DNA of 64,000 bases from Delphinus delphis. Its lineage: Eukaryota > Chordata > Mammalia > Artiodactyla > Delphinidae. The stretch spans positions 15,803,958 to 15,867,957 of the forward strand of contig NC_082694.2 in assembly GCF_949987515.2 (NCBI RefSeq). The letters are read 5' to 3'. Numbering within the stretch: position 1 is the first letter of the stretch; the number at the start of each line of letters is the position of its first letter. The notes under the pieces were generated by a model. The model saw nothing but the letters and a program-made list of their open reading frames with translations, was not told the DNA's origin and ran no database searches. Shown piece after piece: positions 1-12,000 of the stretch. The position numbers were made by a program, and so were the translations under genes.

Positions 1-214
1 GTCTCTGGGTGCAGAGCAAAGAAAGCACTGAGGGCAGAAGGTGTAGAAGAACTGACCTCCAAGTCGGAGGTTAAAGCCTGGAATCTGTCCCAGTCTGGGG
101 CTGCCCGGGGATAGCGATTGGCCTGGAAGCAAAAAGGACACGGGAAGGTTAAAGGGTGGCATGGTTCCCAGAGAACAGTATTTCATCATTTATTCAATGG
201 ATAAAAATAGTTAT

Positions 215-325
215 CTGGTAATCTAGGACCTCCTGAGTGTAGGGGCTGTGTCTTTTTAATCTTTATGTCTATAGACTTTAGCACATAATAGAGTCCAGTA
301 ACTGTTTGTTCAGTGACTGATGGAG
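215..325 (+). repeat. L2 3'-end fragment
   Basis: It has the degraded L2 tail pattern: a ctgtgtctt module, then tagcacataatagagtccag, then gtttgttcagtgactga. Confidence 0.5.
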
Positions 326-934
326 AGAGTACGTAACCTGGGTGCTCGTAGGGTGGTGTGGAGGCCGGCAGGATGCCCTGCCTTCAATCTGTAAATGGCA
401 GAGTGGGACCCAGACTCTACCCTGGCTCAGGTGTTTGCTGTCACCTGCACAGAGCGTCAAAATCCCACCGTGGATGAACTCTGTGAGGAGAGGCTCTATG
501 CAAGGAAGGACTCTGGTAGACAGAACAGGCCATCCAGGCTGCGGGTGCTTCAGAAGCATCAGCTAAGGGGGCAGAGAGAGGCCTGGGGAAAACAGAGCTG
601 GTGTGACAGTAAATTCACCAGAGGAATCTTTCAAGGAGGAGGTGGTGAGTGGGTAGCCCAGGGCACGCAAAAATCAAGGGAGAAAAGACCGTCAGCGGTC
701 TCCAAGGGCATGTGTGTAGAGGAGACTGGGAAGTTCCCGGTGGTGAGAGGGGGGTGGCTGTCTGATGTGTGAGACTTTCTCTCATGTTCATGAGCAAGTT
801 CTTCCAGCCGTCAGGGGGTCTGTGGACCAAGGTGGGTTTATCAGTTCAATTAAATTCAGTGGCGGATATATTTATTTGTGTTTTTCACGTGCTAGGTGAT
901 AAAAGATAAGTAAATCCTAATCTGTAACTCAAGA

Positions 935-1160
935 AGTTTCCAGTCTCACAGGGAAGATGACTGCGCTATAATTAAAGTGCCACATAGAGGCGGGCACCAA
1001 GGATGGAGGTGACACAGAGGGTGGTGTAACAGGGAAGGCCTCAGAGGGAGGTCATGAAGGGTGAGAGGAAGCTAGCCAGAGGGGAGGGGTGGGTATTCCA
1101 GGCAGGGGGAACAGAATGTGCAGAGGCACAGAGGTATGAAAGAGCTGAGTATTTTTAGGC
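935..1160 (-). repeat. L2 fragment, antisense
   Basis: It carries the modules gggaaggcctcagaggga and ttccaggcagggggaacag, typical of L2 read in reverse complement. It is strongly diverged. Confidence 0.55.
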
Positions 1161-1706
1161 ATCTGAAAATGTTAGGTTGAATCATAAAAGACTGCCACAT
1201 TTATAGGTTAAAAAAACGGTTGACTATCAGCTATTTCATACAGTCCTACCTAATAGTTTAGTGAGAATGGCCAGAGATGAGGCTGGACGCACGAAAGGGA
1301 CCACATCAGGGAAGGCTGAGACAAGACCTTGGAGTTTAAGTAGAGGTTGAGGTGTCTTTGGAGGATTTTGAAAAGAGCAAGTTGGGACGGGAAGTCTGGC
1401 AGCTGTGAAGAAGGGTCTAGGATTCCAGTGAAGGCCTTCAGCCCATGGGCTCTTTCGGGGTTCGTGTGAAGGTTGGTGGGTTGCTCAAGAGAAGCGTGCC
1501 CACGCAGGGTGGGGAGAGAGGTAGGAAGCCAGGGCGGGGACCGTGAGCCAAGAGGGCAGCGCTTCAGGATGGTTCCCTCACTTTGCAGTTTGGCCTGGGG
1601 CCTGCCCGCTCGGGGTCAATGTGGGAGAGATCTGGGGGGTGGGGAATAGGGACCTTTCTCATCCTCCTGGAGCTTACAGAACCTCAGCCAAGCTTTGTGC
1701 CTGCAG

Positions 1707-1826
1707 GTGTCACTGTGAAGAAGGGTCAGGAGCTGGTGAGCATCTATTGCCCCGTCGTGATCTCCAATGCAGGATTATTCAACACCTATGAGTACCTGTT
1801 GCCAGAGAAGGCCCGCTGTCTGCCAG
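1707..1826 (+). CDS. RETSAT: RETSAT coding exon (sixth from the end)
   Basis: The exon lies between a ctgcag acceptor and a gtaaac donor. It starts two bases into a codon and ends on the first base of the glycine codon completed by the next exon. It encodes [11 protein letters not shown]...[21 protein letters not shown]. Confidence 0.95.
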
Positions 1827-4800
1827 GTAAACGACTGGGCTGCATCACTGTCCTCCAGGTGCCCCAGGCCTGCCCTCTGCAACCAGCTGGCTCAGCCTGG
1901 CTGATGCTTCCCCCAGCATTAGCACTGCCCTTTGACCCTCCATAGGCAGAAAAGGTGAGCACACCGGTTTCTAACATCCGTTCCCAGAAGGCCTCTGTTT
2001 AGGGGGTGGCATCAACTTCCTTTGTGTCACATCCTCCCCAAAGACCCTTTGGTCCTTATCTCTCATTTCATTCTTGGCATATTTACTCCCTTTCCCCTTA
2101 TCACCTCAACCATGTTTCCCTTTCCTCTTTCAAGTCTCCAGTCCTAGTTGCCCATTTCCAGTTTCCCTAGATCTTAGATCATCTCTCTGCTAGTCCATGA
2201 TGGTGGGTTGAGTCCTAAAGGAACGTTTCTTGGACTTTCACTGAGTTTGCCCTATGAATCCTGCTTCCTTCCTTAGTTTCTCACTTAGTTTGAGTGGGGA
2301 AGCCTGATCTGACATTGTTGGTAAGGGGAGCCAAGGCTGGCGTGGAGAAGAAGGCCTTGATAATATTGTTGTGGGCCTGCCTCTTCAGGAAGCAGCTCTG
2401 TATTGGTGCCGAGGCTGCAGGAGTATCCTCCGCTCCGTGAGCCCTGAACTCAAAATAAGCCTCAGTCTAGTCATCTCCACTGATACGCCGCGTCCAAAAC
2501 TAAAAGCCTGTTTTTGTTCTTGCCTTGATCCTCGGCCACTGGGTAGAGGGCTCGTCATCCTAATGGTGATGGCTGGGGAAACAGAGGCACACAGGTGAAT
2601 AACTGCCCAAGGCCACCCAGCTGGAGGTGGCCAAGCTGAGAGGAGAAGGCTGGTGTGTCTGACTCCTAAGCCTGGGCTGCTGGCCTGCTCTGGGCTGGGA
2701 AGCATGGGGCTTCCAGAGCGAAGGCCTCACTTGAAGGGGCAGGAGAGCAGGTCGGCCCACAAGGAACAGAGTGGCTGAGCCAAGGTTAGCTGAGACGTCA
2801 CCATTTGGAAATGTAGCTGGCAGCTCCCCATGTGATTGAGGGGAGGAGGCCGCTGGCTGGGAGGGGACCGGCGATCCTGGAGGGTGAGGCAGAGGCATCT
2901 GCGTAAAGGCCTCTGGCTGGGGTGGGGAGTAGGGAGCCACTCACGATGAGTTTGGGGTGGAAACCCCGGACTTCACTGGTGCCCGGGGAGGAGCGCTGTG
3001 GAAAGAGCGCTCCGCCCCAGAGGGCGGGCCCAGGGATGTGGGTTCAGTAGAAAAGTGAGGCCTTGGATTTCCTGGTGGGGGAGAGGGTGGGTGGCCGTCA
3101 TGATTGTCTCTGAGGTACAGGCCATGTGCTCCTGGGAACTGGCCTCCTCAGCCCTCTGCCTCACTTAGCTGGGCCTCGGCCGGCACCTGCTGCCAGCAGG
3201 GGCCTCCCCTCTCTCAGGCCGGGTGAGCTGAGTGGGGTGGGGCAGAGACCGCCCGGTGGCCTTTGGTACTTCGTGCCTCCCTCTCTCCCAGGACCTCTGA
3301 ACCCTGACACTGTCCCCTGACGGGCCCAGTGTTCCCCCAGGCCCGCCTTCTCTCCAGGCAGCCATGCCACAGACTTAGCTGCCGAGCTTGCCTCCCTTCA
3401 CTGGCGGAAGCAGCTTCCACTGCTCTTACGTATCCCAGCCCTGAAGACAGTCTCATGTGCCAGCCCCTACCTGCCTGAAGGACCAGCTGCCTCTCTCGAG
3501 CGGGAGCTGCATGAATCCCAGTTTGAGAGCATTTCAGACAGTGGCAGCAGTGATGCTTAACTCAGAGACCCCAGGTGCTGGGATTCCTACGTTTCCAGCT
3601 GTTTGGGGGTAGAGATTCTCACAGTTCTGTCTCCCTCTCAGAGATGGGAACGGGATATCTGGTGGCCTTGGGGACAGGCAGTGCTAGTTGGGGTCGAGGG
3701 TGGAGGTGGGGTGGTCAGGCAGGGGGAGCCTTTGTGAACAGGAGCGCCTTTCTTAAATTCCACGGCTGAGCTTTGAGGAGGGTAGTTTGGAGAGGAGGTG
3801 TTTTGAGTAGGGAAGACTAGTTTGACAAAATCAGTAGGGGAGCTAAGGCTGGTGTGGAGAAGCAGGGCTTGGTCTCATCGTCGTGTGCCTGATTTGAGAC
3901 CCAAGGTTCTGTTTTTCTGCCAGGTGGGTGGCTCCTGGACCCCTTCCTTCTAGCTGGGGAAAGGGACAGGAGGGTCTGGGTGGAGGTGATGGCTGTGCTA
4001 AGGGGCTTCTGAAGACCTGGGGGTATCATTCCTGGGCCCCTGGTTCTCTCTGTGCCCACCCTGCCCCACCTGGAAAGGGGGTGCCCACAGCTGTGGTTCC
4101 CCAACGATGCTGGGACCCAGGGGAGAAGGTGCTCCTGACTTTCCAGGGCAATTACTACTACTCACCACATCCCCTGCCCCGCCTCGGCGCTCCCACAGCT
4201 GGGTGTCATATGCCCGTTGTCCTACTGTAATTGTTACAACGCCCCCTTGACTCTCAGAAGTGGCCTGTTCTGGATGATAAGTTTTATGGTCACCCTCCCC
4301 GTAGCACTCAGGTCTTCGCAGCCTCTAATAGGAGAGCCAGCTTCTTCAGGAAAGTGGACAGTGGACAGGCATCACGTCCGATTCCTTGCAGTGTTCCCAA
4401 GGCCTCGCAGAGGATCCAGCGCATTTCAGGTCCTCAACAAATATTTGTTACATGAATTAAGCAGAGCAGCCAGTGGCGACTTATCCCTCAGGCAGAGGCT
4501 GGAAATGGTCCTGGGAATGGGAACAAAGGATAAGACTCCGGGGCTTCCCTGGTGGCGCAGTGGTTGAGAGTCCGCCTGCCGATGCAGGGGACACGGGTTC
4601 CTGCCCCAGTCCGGGAAGATCCCACGTGCCGTGGAGCGGCTGGGCCCGTGAGCCATGGCCGCTGAGCCTGCGCGTCCGGAGCCTGTGCTCCGCAACGGGA
4701 GAGGCCACAGCAGTGAGAGGCCCGCGTACCGCCAAAAAAAAAAAAAAAAAAAAAAAGGATAAGACTCTGTGGGAGCAACTTCCAGAAAACTGGTCTGGGC

Positions 4801-6866
4801 TCAGCTGTTGAGAGGTGGGAATGCCCAGTGGCTTCGGTCCAGGGGACCAGAGGCTCCCACGGTGCCTGGTGCCTTCCTCCTCAGTGCTGTTCTTCCCTCC
4901 TCCCCAGATGAACCCTGAAATGCCAAGCGCCAGTGATGCCATTTGCATCTGTTCATCTGCATCACTTACCATTTTAAGGCCTTGTGCTGACTGTTCAGCA
5001 CAGGAGGAATTATGCATATTCAGTCATTAGATGGTTTGTATTCAACTTAATACCGAAGCCAAGGCTTACAACCAAATACTGTTCCTAGCCGTGGTCTTTG
5101 TAGTGCAGAGCCCGTCATCCGCTCATAGCTGAGACATTAAGGGGACGATGGGAGGCAGTGAGCAGCTCAGAGAGCCAGGCGTCACTCACTGCTCCTCAAG
5201 GCGCTCAGAGCAGAAGTCTGAGGCCGTGGCCTCCACAGGCAGGAGACCAAAGAGCAGGCCCCTGCCAGGTCGAGTTGTCCAAACGTCTGAGGCTGCAGAC
5301 GAGGTGAGTGGGCGTCCGCAGGCTCCCGGGGCAGGGGCAGCAGTTGGTGGCCTTGTTCACGCGGCCCTGCCGCCTCTGCAGGTGTGAAGCGGCAGCTGGG
5401 GATGGTGCGGCCCGGCTTGAGCATGTTCTCTGTCTTCATCTGCCTCCGAGGCACCAAGAAGGACCTGGGGCTGCCGTCTACCAACTACTACGTTTATTTT
5501 GATACAGACATGGACATGGCGTAAGGTGTGGGTGTGCGTGTGTGGGGAGGGTGCCCTCCCCTGATGCTGGGGGAGAAGCAGCAGGATGCAGGATGGGAGG
5601 AAATGGGCAAGAATCTACTCCCAAAGGGCTTTTCCCTACCTAGGCTGTGCCTTGGCCTCATCCCTTCGGGGGTCCCTGGGGGTGACCTACCCTCGGGGTG
5701 GTGCTGTTGGCTGCGGGGAACAAGGCCGGGACCGACAGCCCCTCTCCTCCCCCAGGATGGAGCACTACCTCTCTCTGCCTGCGGACAAGGCTGTAGGGCA
5801 CATGCCCGTTCTCTTCATTACTTTCCCGTCGGCCAAGGACCCGTCGTGGGAGGACCGGTTTTCAGGTGGGGCTTGAGGTTCTGGGGCGGGGGCTTGGGCG
5901 GGGCAGGGGCAGCAGTAGTGACCCCGCCCTGCATCCCCAGGCCGCTCCACAGGGGTCGTGCTGGTGCCCACCTCCTATGAGTGGTTCGAGGAGTGGCGGG
6001 ACGAGCCCCAGGGAAAGCGGAGCAGCGGCTACGAGACCCTCAAGAGCTCCTTTGTTGAAGCCGCTCTGTCGGTCGTCCTGAAGCTCTTCCCACAGCTGGA
6101 AGGGAAGGTAGGAGGACAGACTTCTGTGGCTGGTGCATCTCTACCCTTTCTTTGGGGCAGGGGAACCAGGCCTGGGCTGACTGAGCTCCAGGAAAGGATA
6201 GGGAGCCCGTGCCGGCAGGCAGCTCGTGCAGGGGCAGGAAAGGAGGTGAGGGTCTCACAAGGTCCCACTCCCACTCTTCGGCTGCCCCTTTTGCCTCCTC
6301 AGGTGGACAGTGTGACTGGAGGGTCCCCGTTGACAAATCAGTTCTACCTGGCAGCTCCCCGGGGGGCCTGCTACGGGGCTGACCACGACCTGGGCCGCCT
6401 GCATCCTGGTGCGATGGCCTCCATGAGGGCCCAGAGCCCCATCCCCAACCTCTACCTGACAGGTACACTCACTGCTGCATTTTGCCAGGACCTGAGACCC
6501 TGGGCTTCCCTGTCACCCAGAGTCCTCCATTCTTGCCCTCAGATCCTGCTGCCCCCTGCAGCCTCCCACACCCTGAGCTGGGCTGCCTCGGCAGCTGTGG
6601 ACCCTGGTCCTGGTCCTGGTCTGAAGCCATCTCTGGGCGGCCCTGGCCCAGGGGCTCTTGTCCATCCCTGTCCCCCACTTGGGGGGGGGGCAGCAGTGCA
6701 CACGGGCCTCTGCTTTTGTCTCCTAGGCCAGGATGTCTTCACCTGTGGGTTGATGGGAGCCCTGCAAGGGGCCCTGCTGTGCAGCAGCGCCATCCTGAAG
6801 CGGAACCTGTACTCAGATCTTCAGAAGCTTGGCTCAAGGGTCCAGGCACAGAAGAAGAAGAACTAG
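1707..6866 (+). CDS. RETSAT: RETSAT, all-trans-retinol 13,14-reductase (partial gene, last six coding exons)
   Basis: Retinol saturase reduces the 13-14 double bond of all-trans-retinol in the ER membrane and influences lipid metabolism. Six exons join in frame: 1707-1826, 5382-5520, 5756-5865, 5941-6107, 6303-6462 and 6727-6866 (836 nt including the stop). All have AG acceptors and GT donors and no internal stop. Diagnostic stretches are [67 protein letters not shown] and [20 protein letters not shown], which follow the C-terminal half of mammalian RETSAT. The N-terminal dinucleotide-binding part (human exons 1-5) is left of the window. The protein ends KKKN, which fits a C-terminal dilysine ER-retrieval signal, as expected of an ER enzyme. 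It converges on TGOLN2. The identification is based on remembered family sequence. Confidence 0.96.
2288..2380 (+). repeat. Unnamed diverged repeat, copy 1
   Basis: It shares tttgagtggggaagcctga... and gccaaggctggcgtggagaag with 3801-3893 at roughly 75% identity, judged by eye. I do not recognise the family. Confidence 0.55.
2540..2660 (-). repeat. MIR SINE, antisense
   Basis: The core is ggggaaacagaggcacacag, followed by aactgcccaaggccacccagct, the reverse complement of the MIR core. Confidence 0.7.
3801..3893 (+). repeat. Unnamed diverged repeat, copy 2
   Basis: This is the partner of 2288-2380 in the same intron and orientation, with ttttgagtagggaagacta... and gctaaggctggtgtggagaag. Confidence 0.55.
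4539..4756 (+). repeat. CHR-type tRNA-derived SINE (mid-length form), recent
   Basis: It runs from gggcttccctggtggcgcag to a long A tail. The target-site duplication AAAGGATAAGACTC flanks it exactly (4525-4538 and 4754-4767). It lies in a RETSAT intron in sense orientation. Confidence 0.95.
5382..5520 (+). CDS. RETSAT: RETSAT coding exon (fifth from the end)
   Basis: The acceptor is ctctgcag and the donor gtaagg. It encodes [18 protein letters not shown]...[18 protein letters not shown]. The 139 nt keep frame with both neighbours (2 + 45 codons + 2). Confidence 0.95.
5756..5865 (+). CDS. RETSAT: RETSAT coding exon (fourth from the end)
   Basis: The acceptor is cccccag and the donor gtgggg. 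It encodes [32 protein letters not shown]. The first base completes the alanine codon of the previous exon. Confidence 0.95.
5941..6107 (+). CDS. RETSAT: RETSAT coding exon (third from the end)
   Basis: The acceptor is atccccag and the donor gtagga. It encodes [19 protein letters not shown]...[20 protein letters not shown] and ends on a complete lysine codon. The intron before it is only 75 bp. Confidence 0.95.
6303..6462 (+). CDS. RETSAT: RETSAT coding exon (second from the end)
   Basis: The acceptor is cctcctcag and the donor gtacac. It encodes [20 protein letters not shown]...[19 protein letters not shown]...NLYLTG, a highly conserved block of the family. Confidence 0.96.
6727..6866 (+). 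CDS. RETSAT: RETSAT terminal coding exon
   Basis: The acceptor is gtctcctag. It encodes [19 protein letters not shown], then [14 protein letters not shown], and ends QAQKKKN with a TAG stop at 6864-6866. Confidence 0.96.
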
Positions 6867-6995
6867 TTTGGTCAGGGATGAGTCAGAGGAAATTTGGCCA
6901 GTGCTCCGGCACAGCCCCTGACTTACCCATGTCTTTCTGATCACGTAAAGTACTCGTTTTTAATTTCTGAATAAGAGTCCGACGCAGAAGTGTAG
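6867..6995 (+). other. RETSAT: Probable start of RETSAT 3' UTR; weak poly(A) signal
   Basis: Sequence after the stop is unique until a SINE begins at 7008. AATAAG at 6970-6975 is a weak poly(A)-signal variant. I cannot tell whether the transcript ends here or continues past the SINEs. Confidence 0.35.
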
Positions 6996-7007
6996 CATAG
7001 ATGGCGC

Positions 7008-7126
7008 TTTTTTTTTTTTTGGCTGTGCTGCACAGCATGTGGGATCTTACCCCGACCAGGGATTGAAGTCCGTGCCCTCTGCAGTGGGAGTGCAGACTCT
7101 TAACCACTGGACTGTCAGGGAAGTCC
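7008..7126 (-). repeat. CHR-type SINE, short form
   Basis: A T run is followed by ggctgtgctgcacagcatg and the element ends cagggaagtcc. The short target-site duplication TAGATGG is at 6998-7004 and 7128-7134. Confidence 0.9.
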
Positions 7127-7186
7127 CTAGATGGTTGTTCTTAAACTGAAGCTCTTCCAGCCAGGCAGGTGGTGATCCTTCATACC

Positions 7187-7396
7187 TTTTTTTTTTTTTT
7201 TTTGCAGTACGCGGGCCTCTCACTATTGTGGCCTCTCCCGTTGCGGAGCACAGGCTCGGGACGCGCAGGCTCAGCGGCCATGGCTCACGGGCCCAGCCGT
7301 TCCGCAGCATGTGGGATCTTCCCGGACCGGGGCAGGAACCCGTGTCCCCTGCATCGGCAGGCGGACTCTCAACCACTGAGCCACCAGGGAAGCCCC
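7187..7396 (-). repeat. CHR-type SINE, mid-length form, recent
   Basis: It is the reverse complement of the mid-length CHR element. The target-site duplication TTCATACCTTTT is exact at 7179-7190 and 7398-7409. Confidence 0.95.
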
Positions 7397-8379
7397 TTTC
7401 ATACCTTTTATAACATGCTGTCTCTACAAAAGGCCCAGCGTGGGTTACTGACTTGGGTGACTTTAATGGTTCATCAGGCAGCGCTCTGCATCCCGCACCC
7501 ACACCTCCTAACTCAGAGCCATCAAACCAAATATTCTTTGGTCAGGTGGCCAGAACCCTTGAGAGTGTGGGGCGGCTGAAGCAGGGTGGTCCCACTGGCC
7601 CGAGGCTTCTCTTCCCACTCCCCCTTAGTGCCTCTCCGCGGGAGTTCTACACAGCGGAGAGAGGGTGCCTGATGAGCACGGTTTGGGTTGTAGTTCCATA
7701 GGTTGAGGCTCCAGAGCCCATTTTTCTGGCTCCACTGGCTTTCCCCACAGCGGGTGGGGAACCGCCTGTGATAGGGTCCATGTGGACGTGGGGGCAGGGG
7801 GCTGACAGGACGCATTAGTTAGCAAGGTGTATGTTACAGAAGAACATCCAATGCGCATGCAGCCAGGGCCTGGGCTCGTCTTCCTTATGATCGGGGTTAA
7901 ATTGGGTTCTCACCATGCCAGCATCAAGGTACCCTCCCAGACCTCAGGGCCTGAGCCTCGAGACTTAGCTTCCTAAAATACACAGCGAGACGGGGGCGTT
8001 CGCCGTCAGAGCAGAGGCCTGGAAAGACAACTTCACTGGGGTTGATGCAGGTGGAGAGAGCTTTCAAGCCAAGGGTACAGCAAAGGACGAGCCCTAAGAG
8101 GTAACGAGTGTATTATGACAAGAAGCCCAGCTACTCCCAACCTAGAACAAGGGCTGCCTGGTGAGGAGGAGGAGGTTGGCAGGCAGTCAATCAGAACATG
8201 GAAAATTACAGACCACGTGCAAAGCTTGGGAATGCGTTTCCGGTGTATTGGTTCTTACGTGGGGATTGGGTGGGAAGGTGAGTGAAGGCTAAAGGTTTAA
8301 AAAAAAAATGACCTTCCACTTACGTTAGGCCTTATTTTAATCAATTTCAATACAGTACTAATAAATTTATTAAGGGGGA

Positions 8380-8545
8380 TTAAGAGGTACAATATAATCA
8401 ATAATACTGAAATAACTTTGTATGGTGACAGATGGTTACTAGACTTACTGTGTTCAATTTGCAATGTATACAGATATCGAATCACTATGTTGTACACCTG
8501 AAACTAATACAATGTCGTATATCGACTGCTTTTTAAAAAATAAGG
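8380..8545 (+). repeat. L1 3' UTR tail fragment
   Basis: It contains gatggttactagacttactg and tgttgtacacctgaaactaa, the terminal motif of artiodactyl/cetacean L1 elements. Only the 3' end is present. Confidence 0.75.
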
Positions 8546-8698
8546 AGAAAAATTAAATTTAATGATTTTAGAGCTTTAACATTTGAAATTTATTTTGGTT
8601 TCTGTGCAGAGATACATAACTACGTGGTGACGGCATTCATAAAAGCTAGGTAAAACATTATATGTGGAAAAATACTTGTCATTAGACCAAATAGGCTT

Positions 8699-8958
8699 TT
8701 TTTTAAAAAAAATATTTATTTATTTATTTATTTGGCTGTGCCAGGTCTTAGTTGCAACATGCAGGACCTTCACTGCCTCGTATGGGATCTTTGTTGCGGC
8801 ATGCTGGATCTTTTTAGTTGTGGCACGTGGGAACTTCAGTTGCGGCATGCGAACTCTTAGTTGCGGCATGTGGGATCTAGTTCCCTAACCAGGGATCGAA
8901 CCCAGGCCCCCTGCATTGGGAGCGTGGAGCCTTAGCCACTGGACCACCAGGGAAGTCC
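8699..8958 (-). repeat. CHR-type SINE, long form
   Basis: Repeated ttagttgcggcatg units follow a TTTA-rich tail and the element ends accaccagggaagtccc. It is flanked by AATAGGCTTT/AATAAGCTTT. Confidence 0.9.
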
Positions 8959-9079
8959 CCAAATAAGCTTTAAAGAAATAAAATTAAGTGATTATCATTA
9001 AGTTACAAGGTGGAAATACAAAACATTGCAAAACAGTAGTATCCTGCTAATTGGGTAAACAAAAAAAGAAGGGAAACAA

Positions 9080-12000
9080 TTTCAACAATCAACCATTTAT
9101 TGAACATGTTAGACTTCTGAATTAAAAGGATATCGACAAGTGTGAGGAAGCTGACTTTGTTGGCAGCTTGGAACACTATACAGCTCAGACCCAATGCCTT
9201 TACAGAGGAGTTTCTAGATCGGGATATTTAGGAAATTCACACGTGACTTAAGAAACTGAGGTGAGATTCAGCCTTGGTTCTGGACGTATGGTTCAATTAA
9301 ACTTGAGAATCTCTTCTCAGGATTCTTTCTTAAGCAAGACAATGCCAAACGCAACTGTCCCAGCGAGAGTTTTTACAAAACAGCTGGCAGAAGTACAGGG
9401 TCTGGTGTATGGCATACTCGTCTTCCCTGTTCAAATGATTCAGAACATGTGCAAAGCGTGCTAGCTTTCATCACACATGCAGCACTACATAGCAAGTTAC
9501 CCTGCAAAAACGGGGGGCAGGCTCTTGAATTAAATGACGTGAAATGGGGGAAGAAAATGAGAATCATTATCGGGAATTTTAGAGGTTTAGAGTTCGTCAC
9601 CAAAAGTTTCATTGAAAGCCATTATGTGAAAAGAAATGTCAGTGTGTACATAGCTAGTTGTCAGGTCTTTCTGAGTTGTCTTAGCCTTTCTAGGTAGACT
9701 AGCCTTCCACTCCCACAGAGTCCAGAGGTAGACTCTTCAAATAATTCTGAAGCACAGATTCCTCCAAATGGAAACCACCCTGCCACCAAAAACTGGGGCC
9801 AGGAAAGGAAGCACAGAGCCATCTGGATAGGGCACCTCTCATGCCCGCCTCCCCGCCCCCCCCCACAGCTGGAGAGATCCTCCCCTCCCCCACCAGGCCA
9901 CCCTCATCTGCACAATCTCTAGGAAAACATGCTTCAAAGAGTCTATCTTCAAAAAGACAACTACCCAGAAAACAACTTTTCCTTTGTTGTGGGAGATTTC
10001 TTTCAGTGCAATTTCTAAAGTGAAACTTAAATTCTTTTGTACTCTTTCACACAAGAAACCTACTTCTCAGAGGCTCAAGAAGTGAAGCTTTGCAGACGCT
10101 ACAACAATACTTAGGCGTCCACTTGGTGCCAACCGACTTGGGGCCTGAAACCAACCTTGCTTTCTGCTCTCCTCCTTACTATCAATGTCCATCAGTGAGG
10201 GACAGCAACCAGTAGCCAGAAAGAGCCGTGTGAGACCTAAGTCACAGCCAGATGTCCTGAACAAAGAACATGTCTCCTTTGCAAGAAGAAACTGAACTCA
10301 AGTCCCCGGGGACTGTCCCGTGTTAGGCAGATACGCAGATGGCGCCCTGGGTGCTCCTGAAGGAGCTTCATTTTCTTGGGGAGACCAGACAGAGACGGCA
10401 GATGCCGGCTGCCCTGTTTTGCTCAAGTTCCAAAATATGTGAGTGGCATTACCAGGAGCTATTACAGTAAAATGGAAAGAGCCAATCACGCGGGGCAGGG
10501 GAGTCAGGAAGGTGCATGGGCAAACGTGAGCTGGGCCCTGAGGAAACAGGTTTCGGGGAGGCAAGGGAAAGAAGAGAAGGTGGGGGGACGCGCCCTAACT
10601 GGAAAACAGCCACCGGAAGCCAGGGACTGGAGGACGCAGCAAGGACGAAAAGGCACAGAGGCCTGGACGGGCCCGACAAGAGGGACCTTTGGCCCAGCGA
10701 GGATGCAGGGAAAGACAGGCAGGACAGTGCCGGCCTGCGGAGCCCTGAACACCAGAGTCCACGAACTTGATTCTCGAAGCCACGAGACACGCTTCAGATC
10801 ACGGCAAGTACTCTGGAAAGATCACTCTGCTCTCTTCGCATACACAAAAAATGGACAGAAGACCAATTCAGGTGGCTCTTGGGGAAAAAAAAAAATCTAG
10901 GAGAGAAGTGGAATGGGTGGCAGTGTGGGTGGGGCAGGGAAACAAGGAAAATGGAGACTGTAGCTGGAGATGGTTCTCTAAAAATGGATAGGACTTTCGT
11001 GACAAGACATAAAAACGGCACAAGTCTGCAGTTTGGAGTTGAGGTGATTAAAGAGATTGGGCAGTTGAGAGGGGCAGCTTAATGGGCAGAAGAGAGAAAT
11101 TCCGTTTCAGTGACAATAGGATGACCAAGCTGAAATATTCAGCACACGGCAGGACTGGGTTCTTTGGGAACTAGGCCAAGGATAAAAACTTGGGAGTCAC
11201 TCACTCAGAGGATAAAGAATGGATGAGTTTCTAGGGAGACAAAGGAAAAGACAAAGACCTGTCTTGGAGGGCCTTCTCCTCCACCAGCACAGGGTAAGAC
11301 AAAGGAGTTCTCAGAAGCCAGGACAGAGAGACCAGAAGAGGGGAAGTTTGATTTGATGGTCTAAGTGTCCAATTCTATCAGGGACAAGACTGAGCTTTGA
11401 GAACAAGCCACTGGATCTGGGGATCTGAACCTCTGGGAAACCATTATTAGCAGGAAGACAAGGACCAAAGTGACTCTGTAAAGGTTATGAGGAAGATACA
11501 TGGCAAGGGAATGGAAGCTGGACCACAAATAGGATGAATGGGATCGGGGAATCTGGGCATGCACGAAGACGGAAGGAAAGGGGTGAGTGGAGACAGGAAG
11601 AAAGAGAAAACATTAGAGGGGAGGAAGAAAGGCAGGGAAAGGGGAGACAGAAAAGGGAATAAATAACCATGGTCTTAGGGGATGATGCCAAGAAGAGTCC
11701 TCATTCCTTACCTCTACAGATGTTACCTGCAGAGAATGAAAGTCTCAACTCAAAGTCACGGGCTGTTTTAAGCGAGGTGGAAGATACCATGACAAACAGG
11801 ATGGCCCCTTCTTCCGCCAGACTTCTTCGATGGCCTACAATTCATCCTGTTCCTCTCACTTCCCACATTCTTTGCATTTCCCTGAGATCAGCTATTCTCT
11901 TTCAGTTTTTTTTTTTTTTTCCCCCAGAAACAACTCTCTTTAGGCTTTTGATAATAGGGTAGCACAACTAGAACAGATTTAAATAAAACAATAAGCTGAT

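Larger units (their letters stand above)
1..1706. other. RETSAT intron, 5' part (no exon seen)
   Basis: I see no exon of RETSAT or of another gene. The stretch holds degraded L2-like segments (about 215-325 and 935-1160) and otherwise unique G-rich intron. Confidence 0.7.
1827..5381. other. RETSAT intron of about 3.6 kb
   Basis: No exon was found. It contains a MIR (about 2540-2660), two diverged copies of an unnamed segment of about 95 bp (2288-2380 and 3801-3893) and one recent CHR SINE (4539-4756). Confidence 0.8.
6867..9080. other. RETSAT-TGOLN2 tail-to-tail interval
   Basis: Beyond the possible RETSAT 3' UTR it holds three SINEs (7008-7126, 7187-7396, about 8699-8958) and an L1 3' tail (about 8380-8545). 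The remaining 7.4-8.3 kb is unique sequence with no exon I can support. Confidence 0.7.

Noticed and set aside
395..772. 125-codon + strand frame in the first RETSAT intron
   Set aside because: It has no similarity to RETSAT or another family and no good splice sites. GC-rich introns give such frames by chance.
4539..4756. tRNA-like box A/box B in the SINE heads
   Set aside because: The sequence is the tRNA-derived part of a dispersed SINE, without a complete cloverleaf or acceptor stem, so it is not a tRNA gene.
5958..6866. 302-codon continuous + strand frame
   Set aside because: It runs through RETSAT exons and the introns between them. The true product is the spliced one, since the intron parts have no similarity to the family and canonical splice sites are present.
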